Below, in pieces: positions 9,340-17,132 of a DNA stretch of 64,000 nt (position 1 is its first letter; each line of letters opens with the position of its first letter). A program made the translations under genes and the position numbers. This DNA comes from Lentisphaera marina (lineage in GTDB: Bacteria; Verrucomicrobiota; Lentisphaeria; Lentisphaerales; Lentisphaeraceae): positions 930,001 to 994,000 of the forward strand of contig NZ_JAQZZL010000001.1 of NCBI RefSeq assembly GCF_028745505.1, written 5' to 3'. Below the pieces are notes generated by a model that saw nothing but the letters and a program-made list of their open reading frames with translations, ran no database searches and was not told where the DNA came from.

Positions 9340-10656
9340 TTACTTGGCAGCAACCATTTCGCTAGCCGCTTCATACATTTTGTCGAAGAGGTCTGCTAAG
9401 TGAGATTCTTCGGTACATGAGAATGCTACGCGAATATTTGAAGCGCCAATAGAAATGGTGCCAATACCTTTGTTTTTGAGTAAGTATTGACGGTACTCAT
9501 TGGCATCTAAACCTTGCTCAAGTTTCATAGTCATGAAATAACCTGAGTTGTAGGGGTAAGGGCTGAAATATTCTGCAAAGCGACTATCAGTAAGAACTTC
9601 TTTTACTTTTTCATAGCGCGCTTTCATGATGTCGAATTTCTCTTGCTTTTGTGATGCGTAATCGCCATTGCTGAAAGCTTTGAGGACGATGCGCTGTGAA
9701 AGATGAGAAATATTAGAAACAGTGGCACGAATAGCTCCGCCAGTTTTTTGTTCGAGAGCTTTTAAACCTTCAGACGCTAAACCTTTAGCAGCGTAAGTAA
9801 TAAAGCCGCAACGGAGGCCCCATACGTAATCTTCTTTAGTTGCACCATCAACTTTTACAGCGAGGACACGCTCGTGAAGGTCAGCGAAGTAGCCAAAGAG
9901 AGATTCTTTAAGTACGTCTTCTTCAAAGAAAAGGCCAAAGTAAGCATCATCGCAAATAACTACGACGTTTGTGCCTGTGTCAGCTACAGCTTTCACGGCA
10001 TCGAGAATACCATCAACATCCTGTTTAAGAACGGAGTAACCAGTGGGGTTATTAGGGAAGTTGAGGATGGTGGTGATTTGATCTTTGCCTTCAGCAGCCT
10101 TTAGAAGAGTTTCTTTGTAGCTAGCGCTGTTGAAAGTGCCATCTTCATTGAAGAGAGTGAAAAACTCCATATTAACGCCGAGTGTAGCGTTAAAGTAAAG
10201 GTTGTAGTTACCCCAGAAATGGTCAGAAAGAACAAGAGTTTCACCTGGATTCATGAAGAGTGAACCAGTGAGAGAAATACCATGAGTTAAGGCATTTGTT
10301 ACAACGGGAGAAGAAACATCTTTTCCAGCCATAGAGGGGTTCTTTTCTAGTTGTAGCTCTTGCCATTTTGTACGTAGAGCTGGAAGTCCTGGTGAAGGTG
10401 CATAAGGAAGGTATTCAGCATTCTCGAGATCGTTGACTTGTTCGGTGATTGAATCAAGGCCCATGGCTTTGCCTCCTTCAGTCGCGATACCAATGGTAGC
10501 ATTGTAGAGGTGAGCATCAGCTTTTGCTTCAGCACTTTGTGCTAAGATACCAGCAGATGGGAAAAAGATACGCTTACCGTAGTCGGATAACATTTCGAGT
10601 ACGTGTGGGTTAGATGTAGAGATTTGCTCATTGAGTTTTTCAGCGAGATGGTTCAT
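9340..10656 (-). CDS. PLP-dependent aminotransferase, class I/II fold
   Basis: The 438-residue protein has the fold-type I aminotransferase plan: an N-terminal substrate-binding segment, a NFPNNPTGY motif near the middle, a CDDAYFGLF block that supplies the aspartate pairing with the pyridine nitrogen, and the Schiff-base lysine in the VDGATKEDYVWGLR region. A C-terminal arginine (IRVAFSC) should bind the carboxylate. The NATIGIATEGGKAM segment is unusual and points to a less common subgroup, so I give no substrate. AAGGA precedes the ATG. It is the first gene of a two-gene unit with hslO. Confidence 0.85.
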   Translation of the reverse strand: MNHLAEKLNEQISTSNPHVLEMLSDYGKRIFFPSAGILAQSAEAKADAHLYNATIGIATEGGKAMGLDSITEQVNDLENAEYLPYAPSPGLPALRTKWQELQLEKNPSMAGKDVSSPVVTNALTHGISLTGSLFMNPGETLVLSDHFWGNYNLYFNATLGVNMEFFTLFNEDGTFNSASYKETLLKAAEGKDQITTILNFPNNPTGYSVLKQDVDGILDAVKAVADTGTNVVVICDDAYFGLFFEEDVLKESLFGYFADLHERVLAVKVDGATKEDYVWGLRCGFITYAAKGLASEGLKALEQKTGGAIRATVSNISHLSQRIVLKAFSNGDYASQKQEKFDIMKARYEKVKEVLTDSRFAEYFSPYPYNSGYFMTMKLEQGLDANEYRQYLLKNKGIGTISIGASNIRVAFSCTEESHLADLFDKMYEAASEMVAAK

Positions 10657-10898
10657 GCTTAAATCCTTCTTTTAGCTATGATTATAAAAATTCGCGCGCT
10701 AATCTAATACCATTTTTCAGATTTATAAGTAAAATTGAATAGCTTTTAATGCAAAGTATTCATTATTATTTTCAAAAAATTACAGCTTTGCACGTTTTTT
10801 TGTTAAATAATTGATATTCATGTGTTTGCGAGGGCTTGTATCGTTGGAGTGGAGTTTTATTTTATAAGCCCAATTGTTAATAATCTAGCAGGCTAAGC

Positions 10899-11090
10899 AT
10901 GAGTGTAAAAACAGGAAATCATTCGGTGATAAAAGATTTTATTCGGCATCAAGTGGAAGAGATGCAGAAGCACAAATGGCTTGAATCTGAGAAAGCGGGT
11001 GCGGATTTAGGGGAAATAGCTTTTTTGGATTGGGTAGATAAATATTATGATAAGTTTTCTAAAGCATACTTTTCTGGTAAAGTGCTTTAA
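10899..11090 (+). CDS. Small conserved-looking protein, 63 aa
   Basis: This short soluble protein has a HKWLESEKAGADLG core followed by FLDWVDKYY. I recall similar cores in small uncharacterised proteins of Proteobacteria and PVC bacteria, but cannot verify this here. It ends one base before the 3' end of the convergent YkgJ-like gene. The upstream site is weak (AGCAGG about 9 bases from the ATG). Function unknown. Confidence 0.6.
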   Translation: MSVKTGNHSVIKDFIRHQVEEMQKHKWLESEKAGADLGEIAFLDWVDKYYDKFSKAYFSGKVL

Positions 11091-11417
11091 TTATTCACTA
11101 TTCTCATCGCGGTAGACAGCATCGCAATTGTCTTCAGGTTTGGGAAACCATTTCACTAAAAAATCGGAGCATTGCTGAGGCTTGACTTCTTGAATCGTAC
11201 AATGATTCTTTCCCTCTAAAAAGATACATGAATGATCTTCCCTAGAAATAAGGGTAAGGCCTTTGCGATCAGGTCGAAGTTCAGTGTATTGATCTAAGAA
11301 TTCCGTTTCACTTATTTCAAGGTATTTTGCGATTTCCGCAATCTCCGCATCGTTAAGTTTAACGATGCCCGGCCAACGGCAACAGTTGCCACAGCGTTGA
11401 CAGTCCCAGCTTCCCAT
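11091..11417 (-). CDS. YkgJ-family cysteine cluster protein
   Basis: The 108-residue protein starts with DCQRCGNCCRWPG, the N-terminal cysteine cluster of the YkgJ family (zinc- or iron-chelating domain). Additional cysteines follow in CIFLEGKNHC and PQQCSDFLVKWFP, also at family positions. Its biochemical role is not established. It is convergent with the 63-aa gene, with no bases between them, and has no clear operon partner. Confidence 0.85.
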   Translation of the reverse strand: MGSWDCQRCGNCCRWPGIVKLNDAEIAEIAKYLEISETEFLDQYTELRPDRKGLTLISREDHSCIFLEGKNHCTIQEVKPQQCSDFLVKWFPKPEDNCDAVYRDENSE

Positions 11418-11520
11418 ACATTCTCGTTTTTAGTAAATTGTTCTATAAAAGGCGAATCGGTTTATTTAGTGATTTTCTTTTAGCATAAAAATGCACTGAC
11501 TGCAAATTCCAGCCAAAAAA

Positions 11521-11549
11521 AATCCCACAACTCAAAGAGTTGCGGGATT
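11521..11549 (-). terminator. Intrinsic terminator after sucD
   Basis: A 13-base stem (AATCCCACAACTC with GAGTTGCGGGATT, one G-U pair in the minus RNA, loop AAA) is followed by eight T on the minus strand. It ends the sucC-sucD transcript. Confidence 0.85.
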
Positions 11550-11571
11550 AAGAACTAGTCTTAAGGGGTGC

Positions 11572-12444
11572 TTAGCTGAAGAAAGATTTCATTGCTTCGC
11601 CGATATCAGATGGAGATTGAACCATCTTGATACCACAGTCCTTGAGGTACTGAACTTTTTCTGCACCAGTGCGGTCACCACCACCAACGATTGCGCCAGC
11701 GTGGCCCATGCGTTTACCGGGAGGCGCTGTCAAACCGGCGATGAAACCGACGACAGGCTTGTTGTAGTTTTCTTTGATCCAAAGAGCAGCTTGTTCTTCT
11801 GCGTCACCACCGATTTCACCGATAAGTACGATACCCTCAGTTTGTGGATCTTCAGCGAACATTTTAACAACGTCAAGGTGCTGAGTGCCGTTGATTGGGT
11901 CACCACCAATACCAACGCAAGTTGATTCGCCGAGGCCAGCTTTTGTGATTTGGTCAACAGCTTCGTAAGTAAGTGTACCAGAGCGTGAAATGATACCGAT
12001 TTTACCTGGCATGTGAATGTCAGCAGGCATGATACCAATTTTGCCGATACCAGGAGTGATTACACCTGGGCAGTTAGGGCCGATGAGACGAGTCTTGCTG
12101 TCTTTCATCGCGTGCTTAACTTTCATCATATCGAGGACTGGAATACCTTCCGTAATACAAATAACGAGGTCGAGTTCTGCATCGACAGCTTCGAGGATTG
12201 CATCCGCAGCGAAGGGAGGGGGTACGAAGATAACAGAAGTGTTAACTTGCTGCTCTTTTACAGCTTCAGCAACACTGTTATAAACAGGAGTGCCGTCGAG
12301 ATCTTGACCGCCTTTACCAGGAGTTACACCAGCGACAACAAAGTTGTCCATATATTCTTTCATGAGACCAGTGTGGAAAGCGCCTTGTGAGCCAGTAATA
12401 CCCTGAACAACGACGCGAGTTTTTTCTGTAACTAAAATAGCCAT
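11572..12444 (-). CDS. sucD: Succinyl-CoA ligase, alpha subunit
   Basis: The 290-residue protein matches the usual alpha-subunit length. It shows the CoA-binding Rossmann start ([16 protein letters not shown]), an [12 protein letters not shown] block, and the phosphohistidine region [13 protein letters not shown], where the histidine carries phosphate during catalysis. With SucC it interconverts succinyl-CoA and succinate, coupled to nucleotide phosphorylation, in the TCA cycle. It lies 16 bases after sucC and ends in a strong terminator. Confidence 0.97.
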   Translation of the reverse strand: MAILVTEKTRVVVQGITGSQGAFHTGLMKEYMDNFVVAGVTPGKGGQDLDGTPVYNSVAEAVKEQQVNTSVIFVPPPFAADAILEAVDAELDLVICITEGIPVLDMMKVKHAMKDSKTRLIGPNCPGVITPGIGKIGIMPADIHMPGKIGIISRSGTLTYEAVDQITKAGLGESTCVGIGGDPINGTQHLDVVKMFAEDPQTEGIVLIGEIGGDAEEQAALWIKENYNKPVVGFIAGLTAPPGKRMGHAGAIVGGGDRTGAEKVQYLKDCGIKMVQSPSDIGEAMKSFFS

Positions 12445-12460
12445 TATATAATTTCCGCGA

Positions 12461-13621
12461 TTATTTTTTTACTGCAGCAACAATTTTTGCAGCAGCTTCG
12501 TTGAGTGAGTCAGCAGTTTCGAAAGTCATACCAGACTCAGCGAGGAGTTTTTTACCTTCAGCAGAGTTTGTACCACTTAGGCGAATCACAATTGGTTGTT
12601 CGATATTGCCGATATTCTTAACGGCTTCGATAACACCTTCTGCAACGAGGTCACAACGAACGATACCGCCGAATACGTTGATAAGAATACCTTCAACGTT
12701 GGGGTCTTTAAGGAGGATGCGGAAAGCTTGCTCAACGCGTGCAGGAGTAGCTGTACCACCGACGTCGAGGAAGTTAGCTGGTGAACCACCAGAGATTTGG
12801 ATCATGTCCATTGTTGCCATTGCAAGACCAGCACCATTTACCATACAAGCGACGTTACCGTCGAGCTTGATGTAAGCAAGGTCATGCTCAGAAGCTTCAA
12901 CTTCTAGAGGCTCTTCTTCGAGTGGGTCGCGGAGTTCTACGATGTCTTTTTGACGGTAGAGAGAGTTTGAGTCGAAGTTAACTTTACCATCGATAGCGTA
13001 GATTTGGTCATCTTCAGTTACCACGAGCGGGTTGATCTCAACGATAGAGCAATCTTTTTCCATGAACATTTTGTAGAGGTTCTGAGCGATGTTAGCAACA
13101 ATACGTGCTTGCTTGCCTTCGAAACCAAGTGCATCAGCTACTTTACGTCCGTGGTAAGCCCAGCAGCCAGCTGATGGGTCAACTTTGATCTTAGCGATTT
13201 TTTCAGGAGTGCTTTCAGCTACTTCTTCAATATCCATACCACCTTCAGTAGAGGCGATGATGAATGGGCATTGAGTTGCACGGTCGATAGTAAGAGCTAA
13301 GTAGTATTCTTTAGCAATATCCAAACCAGGAACAAGCATGATTTTGTTAACTTTGCAGCCTTCAGCTGTAGTTTGGTGTGTGATAAGTTGCATACCTAAA
13401 ATGTTGGTAGCGTGCTCGATGGCTTTTTCTACTGTGGGGGCAAATTTAACACCGCCACCTTTACCGCGTCCACCAGCGTGAACCTGAGCTTTAACAACGC
13501 ACTGACCTAATTCAGTTGCGTATTCTTCAACGCCTTCTAATGACTCGAAGACTTTTCCTTCTGTAACTGGGATTCCATATTCTCTGAATAAGTCCCTAGC
13601 TTGGTATTCGTGAATAAGCAC
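12461..13621 (-). CDS. sucC: Succinyl-CoA ligase, beta subunit
   Basis: An ATP-grasp beta subunit begins with [18 protein letters not shown] and contains [14 protein letters not shown] near the nucleotide site and [11 protein letters not shown] toward the C-terminus. I chose a GTG start at 13621 because AGGAG lies 7 bases upstream and it gives 386 residues, close to the E. coli protein (388). A longer frame to an ATG at 13669 would add 16 unrelated basic residues. It pairs with sucD immediately downstream. Confidence 0.95.
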   Translation of the reverse strand: MLIHEYQARDLFREYGIPVTEGKVFESLEGVEEYATELGQCVVKAQVHAGGRGKGGGVKFAPTVEKAIEHATNILGMQLITHQTTAEGCKVNKIMLVPGLDIAKEYYLALTIDRATQCPFIIASTEGGMDIEEVAESTPEKIAKIKVDPSAGCWAYHGRKVADALGFEGKQARIVANIAQNLYKMFMEKDCSIVEINPLVVTEDDQIYAIDGKVNFDSNSLYRQKDIVELRDPLEEEPLEVEASEHDLAYIKLDGNVACMVNGAGLAMATMDMIQISGGSPANFLDVGGTATPARVEQAFRILLKDPNVEGILINVFGGIVRCDLVAEGVIEAVKNIGNIEQPIVIRLSGTNSAEGKKLLAESGMTFETADSLNEAAAKIVAAVKK

Positions 13622-13676
13622 AGTTTTTCTCCTGATTGCTTTATATTTGTAAAGTCGCAGGTGCAACATAAAGCAA

Positions 13677-13703
13677 TGCGCTCACCTTACTAATAGGAGC
13701 GCA
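13677..13703 (-). other. GC-rich hairpin between the repeat-protein gene and sucC
   Basis: TGCGCTC and GAGCGCA form a 7-base stem with a 13-base loop. It lies 56 bases upstream of the sucC GTG. It could be the weak terminator of the 13737 gene or a leader structure of sucC. No U-tract follows on the minus strand. Confidence 0.4.
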
Positions 13704-13736
13704 CAAAAATTAAGTAAAATTTATGTCAGAGTTTTA

Positions 13737-15422
13737 TTATTTTTTTAATTGAAGCTTTGGTTTTGGTTTCAAGCTTGGGTCAGTGATGAGACTCGAGCTT
13801 GAGTCGTCTGCTTCTTCTTGGGCTGGGGGAGGAGTTAAGCCGCCACCAGGAGGAGTGAGTCCACCGCCGGGAGGAGTAAGTCCACCACCGGGAGGAGTTA
13901 ATCCGCCACCGGGAGGAGTGATAGGCGATTTTGATGAGTTGCCAGGGCGTGCACTGCTCATTGAAATAGCTTGGCTTCTGCCCACTGATGCCGTATCTGT
14001 AGAGACCTCTTCAGACTGTTCAATTTCTTCGGGGCTAAAAAAGTTGGAAGAATTACCAGGTTTACTTTTTGAGAAGCTGATTTTTTTCTTTTGGATTTTT
14101 GAGCCATCACCAGCATCTCGACTCGCTTCGGCTTGTTCAGTAAGACTAGGGCCTTTAGTTCCTGTACCAGCTTCTTCTTCAGGCATTTTTGTTGAGGGGG
14201 CAGGAGCGGCTTCGCCAGATATTTGATCAAGAGTGATTTTGTTACGTTTGAACTTTTTATTGATTTTGTCTTTAAAAACGACGAATGCTACGACTGCTAA
14301 GCCTAAGATAACGATGAGTGCAATTGCAATGACTTGGAAGCCAGCCATAGGACCATCTTCGTCTGAGTCTCCGCTGTCAGCTAGAGCTCTTTTTTTAGCA
14401 GCTTTAGCCGCTCGTTTAGCTGCGGCTACTTTAGCTGCTTCTGCTTCTTCCTCTTCTAGTTTTTTGAGCATTTCTGCTTGTTCTTTGAGTTTATCTTCTT
14501 CTGTGAGAAGGTCGCCTTGGAGTTCTGCAATTCGCTTAGCGTTTTCGGCTTCTGCTTTTTCTTTATCTAAACGTGCCTGTTCAAGTTTCTGAGCCTCTAG
14601 GAGCTTGGCATTATTAACGCGGTCTTCTTCAGCTTTTCTAGCGGCTTCAGCGGCATCTAGTTTTTCTTGTTCGACTTGAAGTTTTTTAGTGATGAGTTTG
14701 TTTTTGTCGTTTACTCTAGAATTGATGAGATCGCTGATGAGATGCCAAGTGCTATTGACGTAAATGAAACCATTCTTTTCATTCTGGAGGATGAGTTTGT
14801 CGGCGATCGGTTGCACGTTTTTGTTGAGTGTGACGTTGAATTGGTAGCGCTGTTTAGCGATGAGTGTATCTATGTATTTTTGACGATTAGTCTTAACTTT
14901 GTCAGGAAAGAAACTATCTCTTAGGGCGGGGTCCAGGATGTTTTTAATAGCATACTGTCCACTAAAGCCCACAAAAAGGAATTCATTACTGATTCGTTTG
15001 ATTTTACCTTTGACAGCTATTTTTCTAAAAGGGTCATAAACGAATTCGACATAATCGCCTTCTTTATATATAGGGAAAGTCTCTTCGGCATTCTCTACAA
15101 GTTTCTTTTTGTCGAGAGTGGGATGCAACTTTTCAGCATTAGCACGAGCTTGCTTGTTAGCTTCTGCAGTGATGTCGGAGATTAATAGAGTTTTGTCACC
15201 GATAACAATGTCAGTATTATCAGCTAAAACGGCGTCTAAGATCTTATCACTAATAACTTTAGGGTTTTCAACATATAGCTCATTAGGAAACTTGGTTAAT
15301 TGCAGAAAAATGGACTGATTGACATCGGCACTTTTTTCGGAATTAATAATGACTTCTAGTGAGAGAGCTGAATTGATGGATACAGAAATGAATAAAAGAG
15401 CTAAATAAAAACGTGTTGTCAT
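13737..15422 (-). CDS. Single-pass membrane protein with coiled coil and TPPGGGL repeats
   Basis: I do not recognise this 561-residue protein. It has a signal peptide (LALLFISVSINSALS), then an extracytoplasmic domain (about 22-225). A long Glu/Lys/Ala-rich coiled coil runs from about 235 to 345. One membrane helix follows (about 358-382, IALIVILGLAVVAFVVF), then a basic stop-transfer stretch. The cytoplasmic tail is disordered and contains four TPPGGGL repeats before a Lys/Pro-rich end. GGGA precedes the ATG. The repeats have sequence drift at third codon positions, so selection on the protein seems likely. Possible roles are envelope scaffolding or secretion, but this is a guess. Confidence 0.75.
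   Translation of the reverse strand: MTTRFYLALLFISVSINSALSLEVIINSEKSADVNQSIFLQLTKFPNELYVENPKVISDKILDAVLADNTDIVIGDKTLLISDITAEANKQARANAEKLHPTLDKKKLVENAEETFPIYKEGDYVEFVYDPFRKIAVKGKIKRISNEFLFVGFSGQYAIKNILDPALRDSFFPDKVKTNRQKYIDTLIAKQRYQFNVTLNKNVQPIADKLILQNEKNGFIYVNSTWHLISDLINSRVNDKNKLITKKLQVEQEKLDAAEAARKAEEDRVNNAKLLEAQKLEQARLDKEKAEAENAKRIAELQGDLLTEEDKLKEQAEMLKKLEEEEAEAAKVAAAKRAAKAAKKRALADSGDSDEDGPMAGFQVIAIALIVILGLAVVAFVVFKDKINKKFKRNKITLDQISGEAAPAPSTKMPEEEAGTGTKGPSLTEQAEASRDAGDGSKIQKKKISFSKSKPGNSSNFFSPEEIEQSEEVSTDTASVGRSQAISMSSARPGNSSKSPITPPGGGLTPPGGGLTPPGGGLTPPGGGLTPPPAQEEADDSSSSLITDPSLKPKPKLQLKK
13828..13921 (-). repeat. 21-bp in-frame tandem repeat (TPPGGGL)
   Basis: Four full 21-bp units begin at 13828, 13849, 13870 and 13891, followed by a partial unit. 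Each encodes TPPGGGL in the 13737-15422 gene. Units differ mainly at silent positions. Confidence 0.9.
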
Positions 15423-15475
15423 GTAGTTCCCAGAGTATTAGAAATGTAAATAAAGTTCATAAGTATAATTTAAAA

Positions 15476-15677
15476 TTAATCGCTTTGCCAGTCGAAAAGG
15501 CTTGGAGAGTTGTCAGTATGTGATTCCGAATTGCTTTTTTTCTTGTTTTTGACGTAATTATTCCCGTTGATATCCTCTAAATCTTGGAGGATGTTGTCGG
15601 CTCGTTTAATTACAGATTTAGGTATGCCTGCTAATTTCGCAACATATATTCCGTAACTTCTGTCGGCAGCACCTGCT
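15476..15677 (-). pseudogene. mutS: mutS, separated 3' fragment
   Basis: This fragment encodes the C-terminal end of Mut[17 protein letters not shown], then a [17 protein letters not shown] helix, and a variable tail ending LFDWQSD. It is the region after FLHKI in other MutS proteins and carries the helix-turn-helix dimerisation segment. The frame is open further upstream, but residues before GAADRSYG come from the inserted element. Joining this fragment (202 bases) to 17176-19478 (2303 bases) gives exactly 835 codons, so it is the lost end of the neighbouring mutS. It has no own start or ribosome site. Confidence 0.93.
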
Positions 15678-15680
15678 TCC

Positions 15681-15691
15681 ATGAGAAGGCA
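15681..15691. repeat. Right subterminal inverted repeat of the IS
   Basis: ATGAGAAGGCA on the plus strand is the perfect inverse of 17158-17168. It lies 3 bases from the inferred right end. Confidence 0.88.
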
Positions 15692-15999
15692 TTTGCAAGT
15701 TACGGTTTGCATTAAAGTTATATTTTTCTGAGAATTGAGAAAACCAGTTTTCAAATGCCATCAAATTGTCTTGCTTCCATTCGCATTCTTTTATGGACTG
15801 CCTAGTCCGATGCATGATTGTATCCTATTTGATGCTGCAATCTTGGCAACGAACTTTCAACAAGGTCTGGCAAACCTATCATTCTGCTGGTGCTCCGCAG
15901 TCATCGCATAAGACATTTGATAAACTCTTTTCTTTTTAAATTTCTTCCTTAATTGTGATTATAAGAAATATTGGGGAGGTTGGCTGGATTGGTGGATAA
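15692..15999 (-). ncRNA. Candidate bridge/seeker RNA region of the IS
   Basis: These 308 bases between the transposase stop and the right inverted repeat have no convincing ORF but can fold. On the minus strand, GATGACTGC (15897-15905) pairs with GCAGCATC (15831-15838) with one bulged A. Inside, GCAG and TTGC can form a second short stem above an internal loop. The loop's 5' side holds AGCACC (15889-15894), complementary to the right half of the mutS target. Its 3' side holds CAAGAT (15840-15845), identical to the left half. A further hairpin GGTTT-GCC-AGACC tops the structure. Two more hairpins follow, including GGACT-AGGC-AGTCC (15795-15808). IS1111-group elements are known to encode a target-choosing RNA here; transcription of this one is inferred. 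Confidence 0.6.
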
Positions 16000-17079
16000 T
16001 CATGATGCTTTTTTTAAAGCCTGTTTGTGGAGTGGTTCATAATTATCGCCACTGACCCAAAGTCGATGCATTAAAACAGCTAGCTTCCTAGCTATGGCTA
16101 CTTTTGCTTTTTTTCTCCCCGCGCCACCACCTCGTGAGGCAATTCGATGTCCGTACCTCTTCAAATCAGAATCCGGGGATCTATCGCTAAAAATATGTTG
16201 AGCACAAATAACCAGTAATGATCTCAAGTACCTATCTCCATGCTTTGTTATTCTTAGTTGTTTATCTTTTTCTCCCGATTGGTCCCGCTTTGGAGTTAGG
16301 CCTAAAAAAGCACCTATATCACGACTCTTATTAAAACGGCTTGGATCATCAATAGTTAAAACAAATGCCAAGGCAGTAACTGGTCCCACTCCAGGAATCT
16401 GCCGCAGGTGCTGAGCCTCGGGACAAGACTCTTCACTAATCAGTTCAATTCGATCATCCAACCTCTCTATTCGATCAGTCAGTTCTTGACATTCGTATAG
16501 CATCTCACCTAAAGTTGGCAATAAATCATCACTTACATATTCATACATCTTTTCACTGAAACGATTAGCTTCGCACTTAGGGAGATCACTAACTCCTAAA
16601 CTCTTTAGTATACCCCTTAATGAATTCATCGTTTGGGTTCGCATCTTCACAAAATGCTCACGAGCACGCAACACTGTAAGCATTTGCTGGGAGTCCATAC
16701 TTCGGTGTTGAATGCCGTACAAAAGTGATGGATCCATTCGGGCTACCCGTGCTATTTTTTCAGCGTCTTTTTCATCGCACTTATTCGTGCTGTCCCATAT
16801 CATTCGGAGCTTACGAGCATTTGCTACAATTACATTGAAGCCCATACTTTTGAGTTTGCTCGATATCCATAAAGAGTTACTTCCTACTTCTAGAGCTACT
16901 CGGATTTTATGAGGGCGTTCATAATTCGAAAAATATACACTTAACGATTCCAGATTATTTTCAATTTTTGCTTGTTCGACGATTTTACCTTCAGAATTTA
17001 AAACACAAATATCGTGTTTTTGATTTCCAAGATCCATTCCAATTGTTATTTCAGGTACAGTGATAGTAGTTTTAGACAT
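16000..17079 (-). CDS. IS110-family transposase (IS1111 group)
   Basis: The 359-residue protein has the two IS110 domains. The N-terminal RuvC-like DEDD domain has D16 (GMDLGNQKHD), E64 (ALEVGSNSLW), and D102/D105 (CDEKDAEKIA). The C-terminal Tnp domain starts QIPGVGPVTAL and includes GAFLGLTPKRDQSGE, where S268 is the expected catalytic serine. A coiled-coil-like segment (about 190-215) links them. The enzyme performs RNA-guided recombination of a circular intermediate. GGAG lies 8 bases before the ATG. All family motifs are intact, so the enzyme is probably active. Confidence 0.95.
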   Translation of the reverse strand: MSKTTITVPEITIGMDLGNQKHDICVLNSEGKIVEQAKIENNLESLSVYFSNYERPHKIRVALEVGSNSLWISSKLKSMGFNVIVANARKLRMIWDSTNKCDEKDAEKIARVARMDPSLLYGIQHRSMDSQQMLTVLRAREHFVKMRTQTMNSLRGILKSLGVSDLPKCEANRFSEKMYEYVSDDLLPTLGEMLYECQELTDRIERLDDRIELISEESCPEAQHLRQIPGVGPVTALAFVLTIDDPSRFNKSRDIGAFLGLTPKRDQSGEKDKQLRITKHGDRYLRSLLVICAQHIFSDRSPDSDLKRYGHRIASRGGGAGRKKAKVAIARKLAVLMHRLWVSGDNYEPLHKQALKKAS

Positions 17080-17132
17080 GGCAGTTCTCCGTTAATTTTG
17101 GTCGTAACTTAATTAATGTCAGGCAAGGTCTG

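Noticed and set aside
12013-12390. Long plus-strand ORFs opposite sucD, sucC and pnp
   Set aside because: They are shadows of highly conserved enzymes on the minus strand, without start signals.
13828-13921. Short direct repeats as a possible CRISPR or VNTR locus
   Set aside because: The units are contiguous, without spacers, and stay in frame inside a coding region. They are protein repeats.
13783-14226. A long plus-strand ORF opposite the repeat protein
   Set aside because: It is the antisense of the Pro/Gly/Glu-rich tail, whose composition keeps the opposite frame open. No ribosome site and no homology.
15476-15754. A separate small gene of 92 codons downstream of the IS
   Set aside because: Only the part after GAADRSYG looks like protein, and it is MutS. 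The upstream residues come from the IS end, and no start signal is present.
15618-15815. A 65-codon minus-strand ORF spanning the right IS end
   Set aside because: It crosses the element boundary into mutS in the wrong frame, has no ribosome site, and lies in the foldable non-coding end. It is treated as chance.
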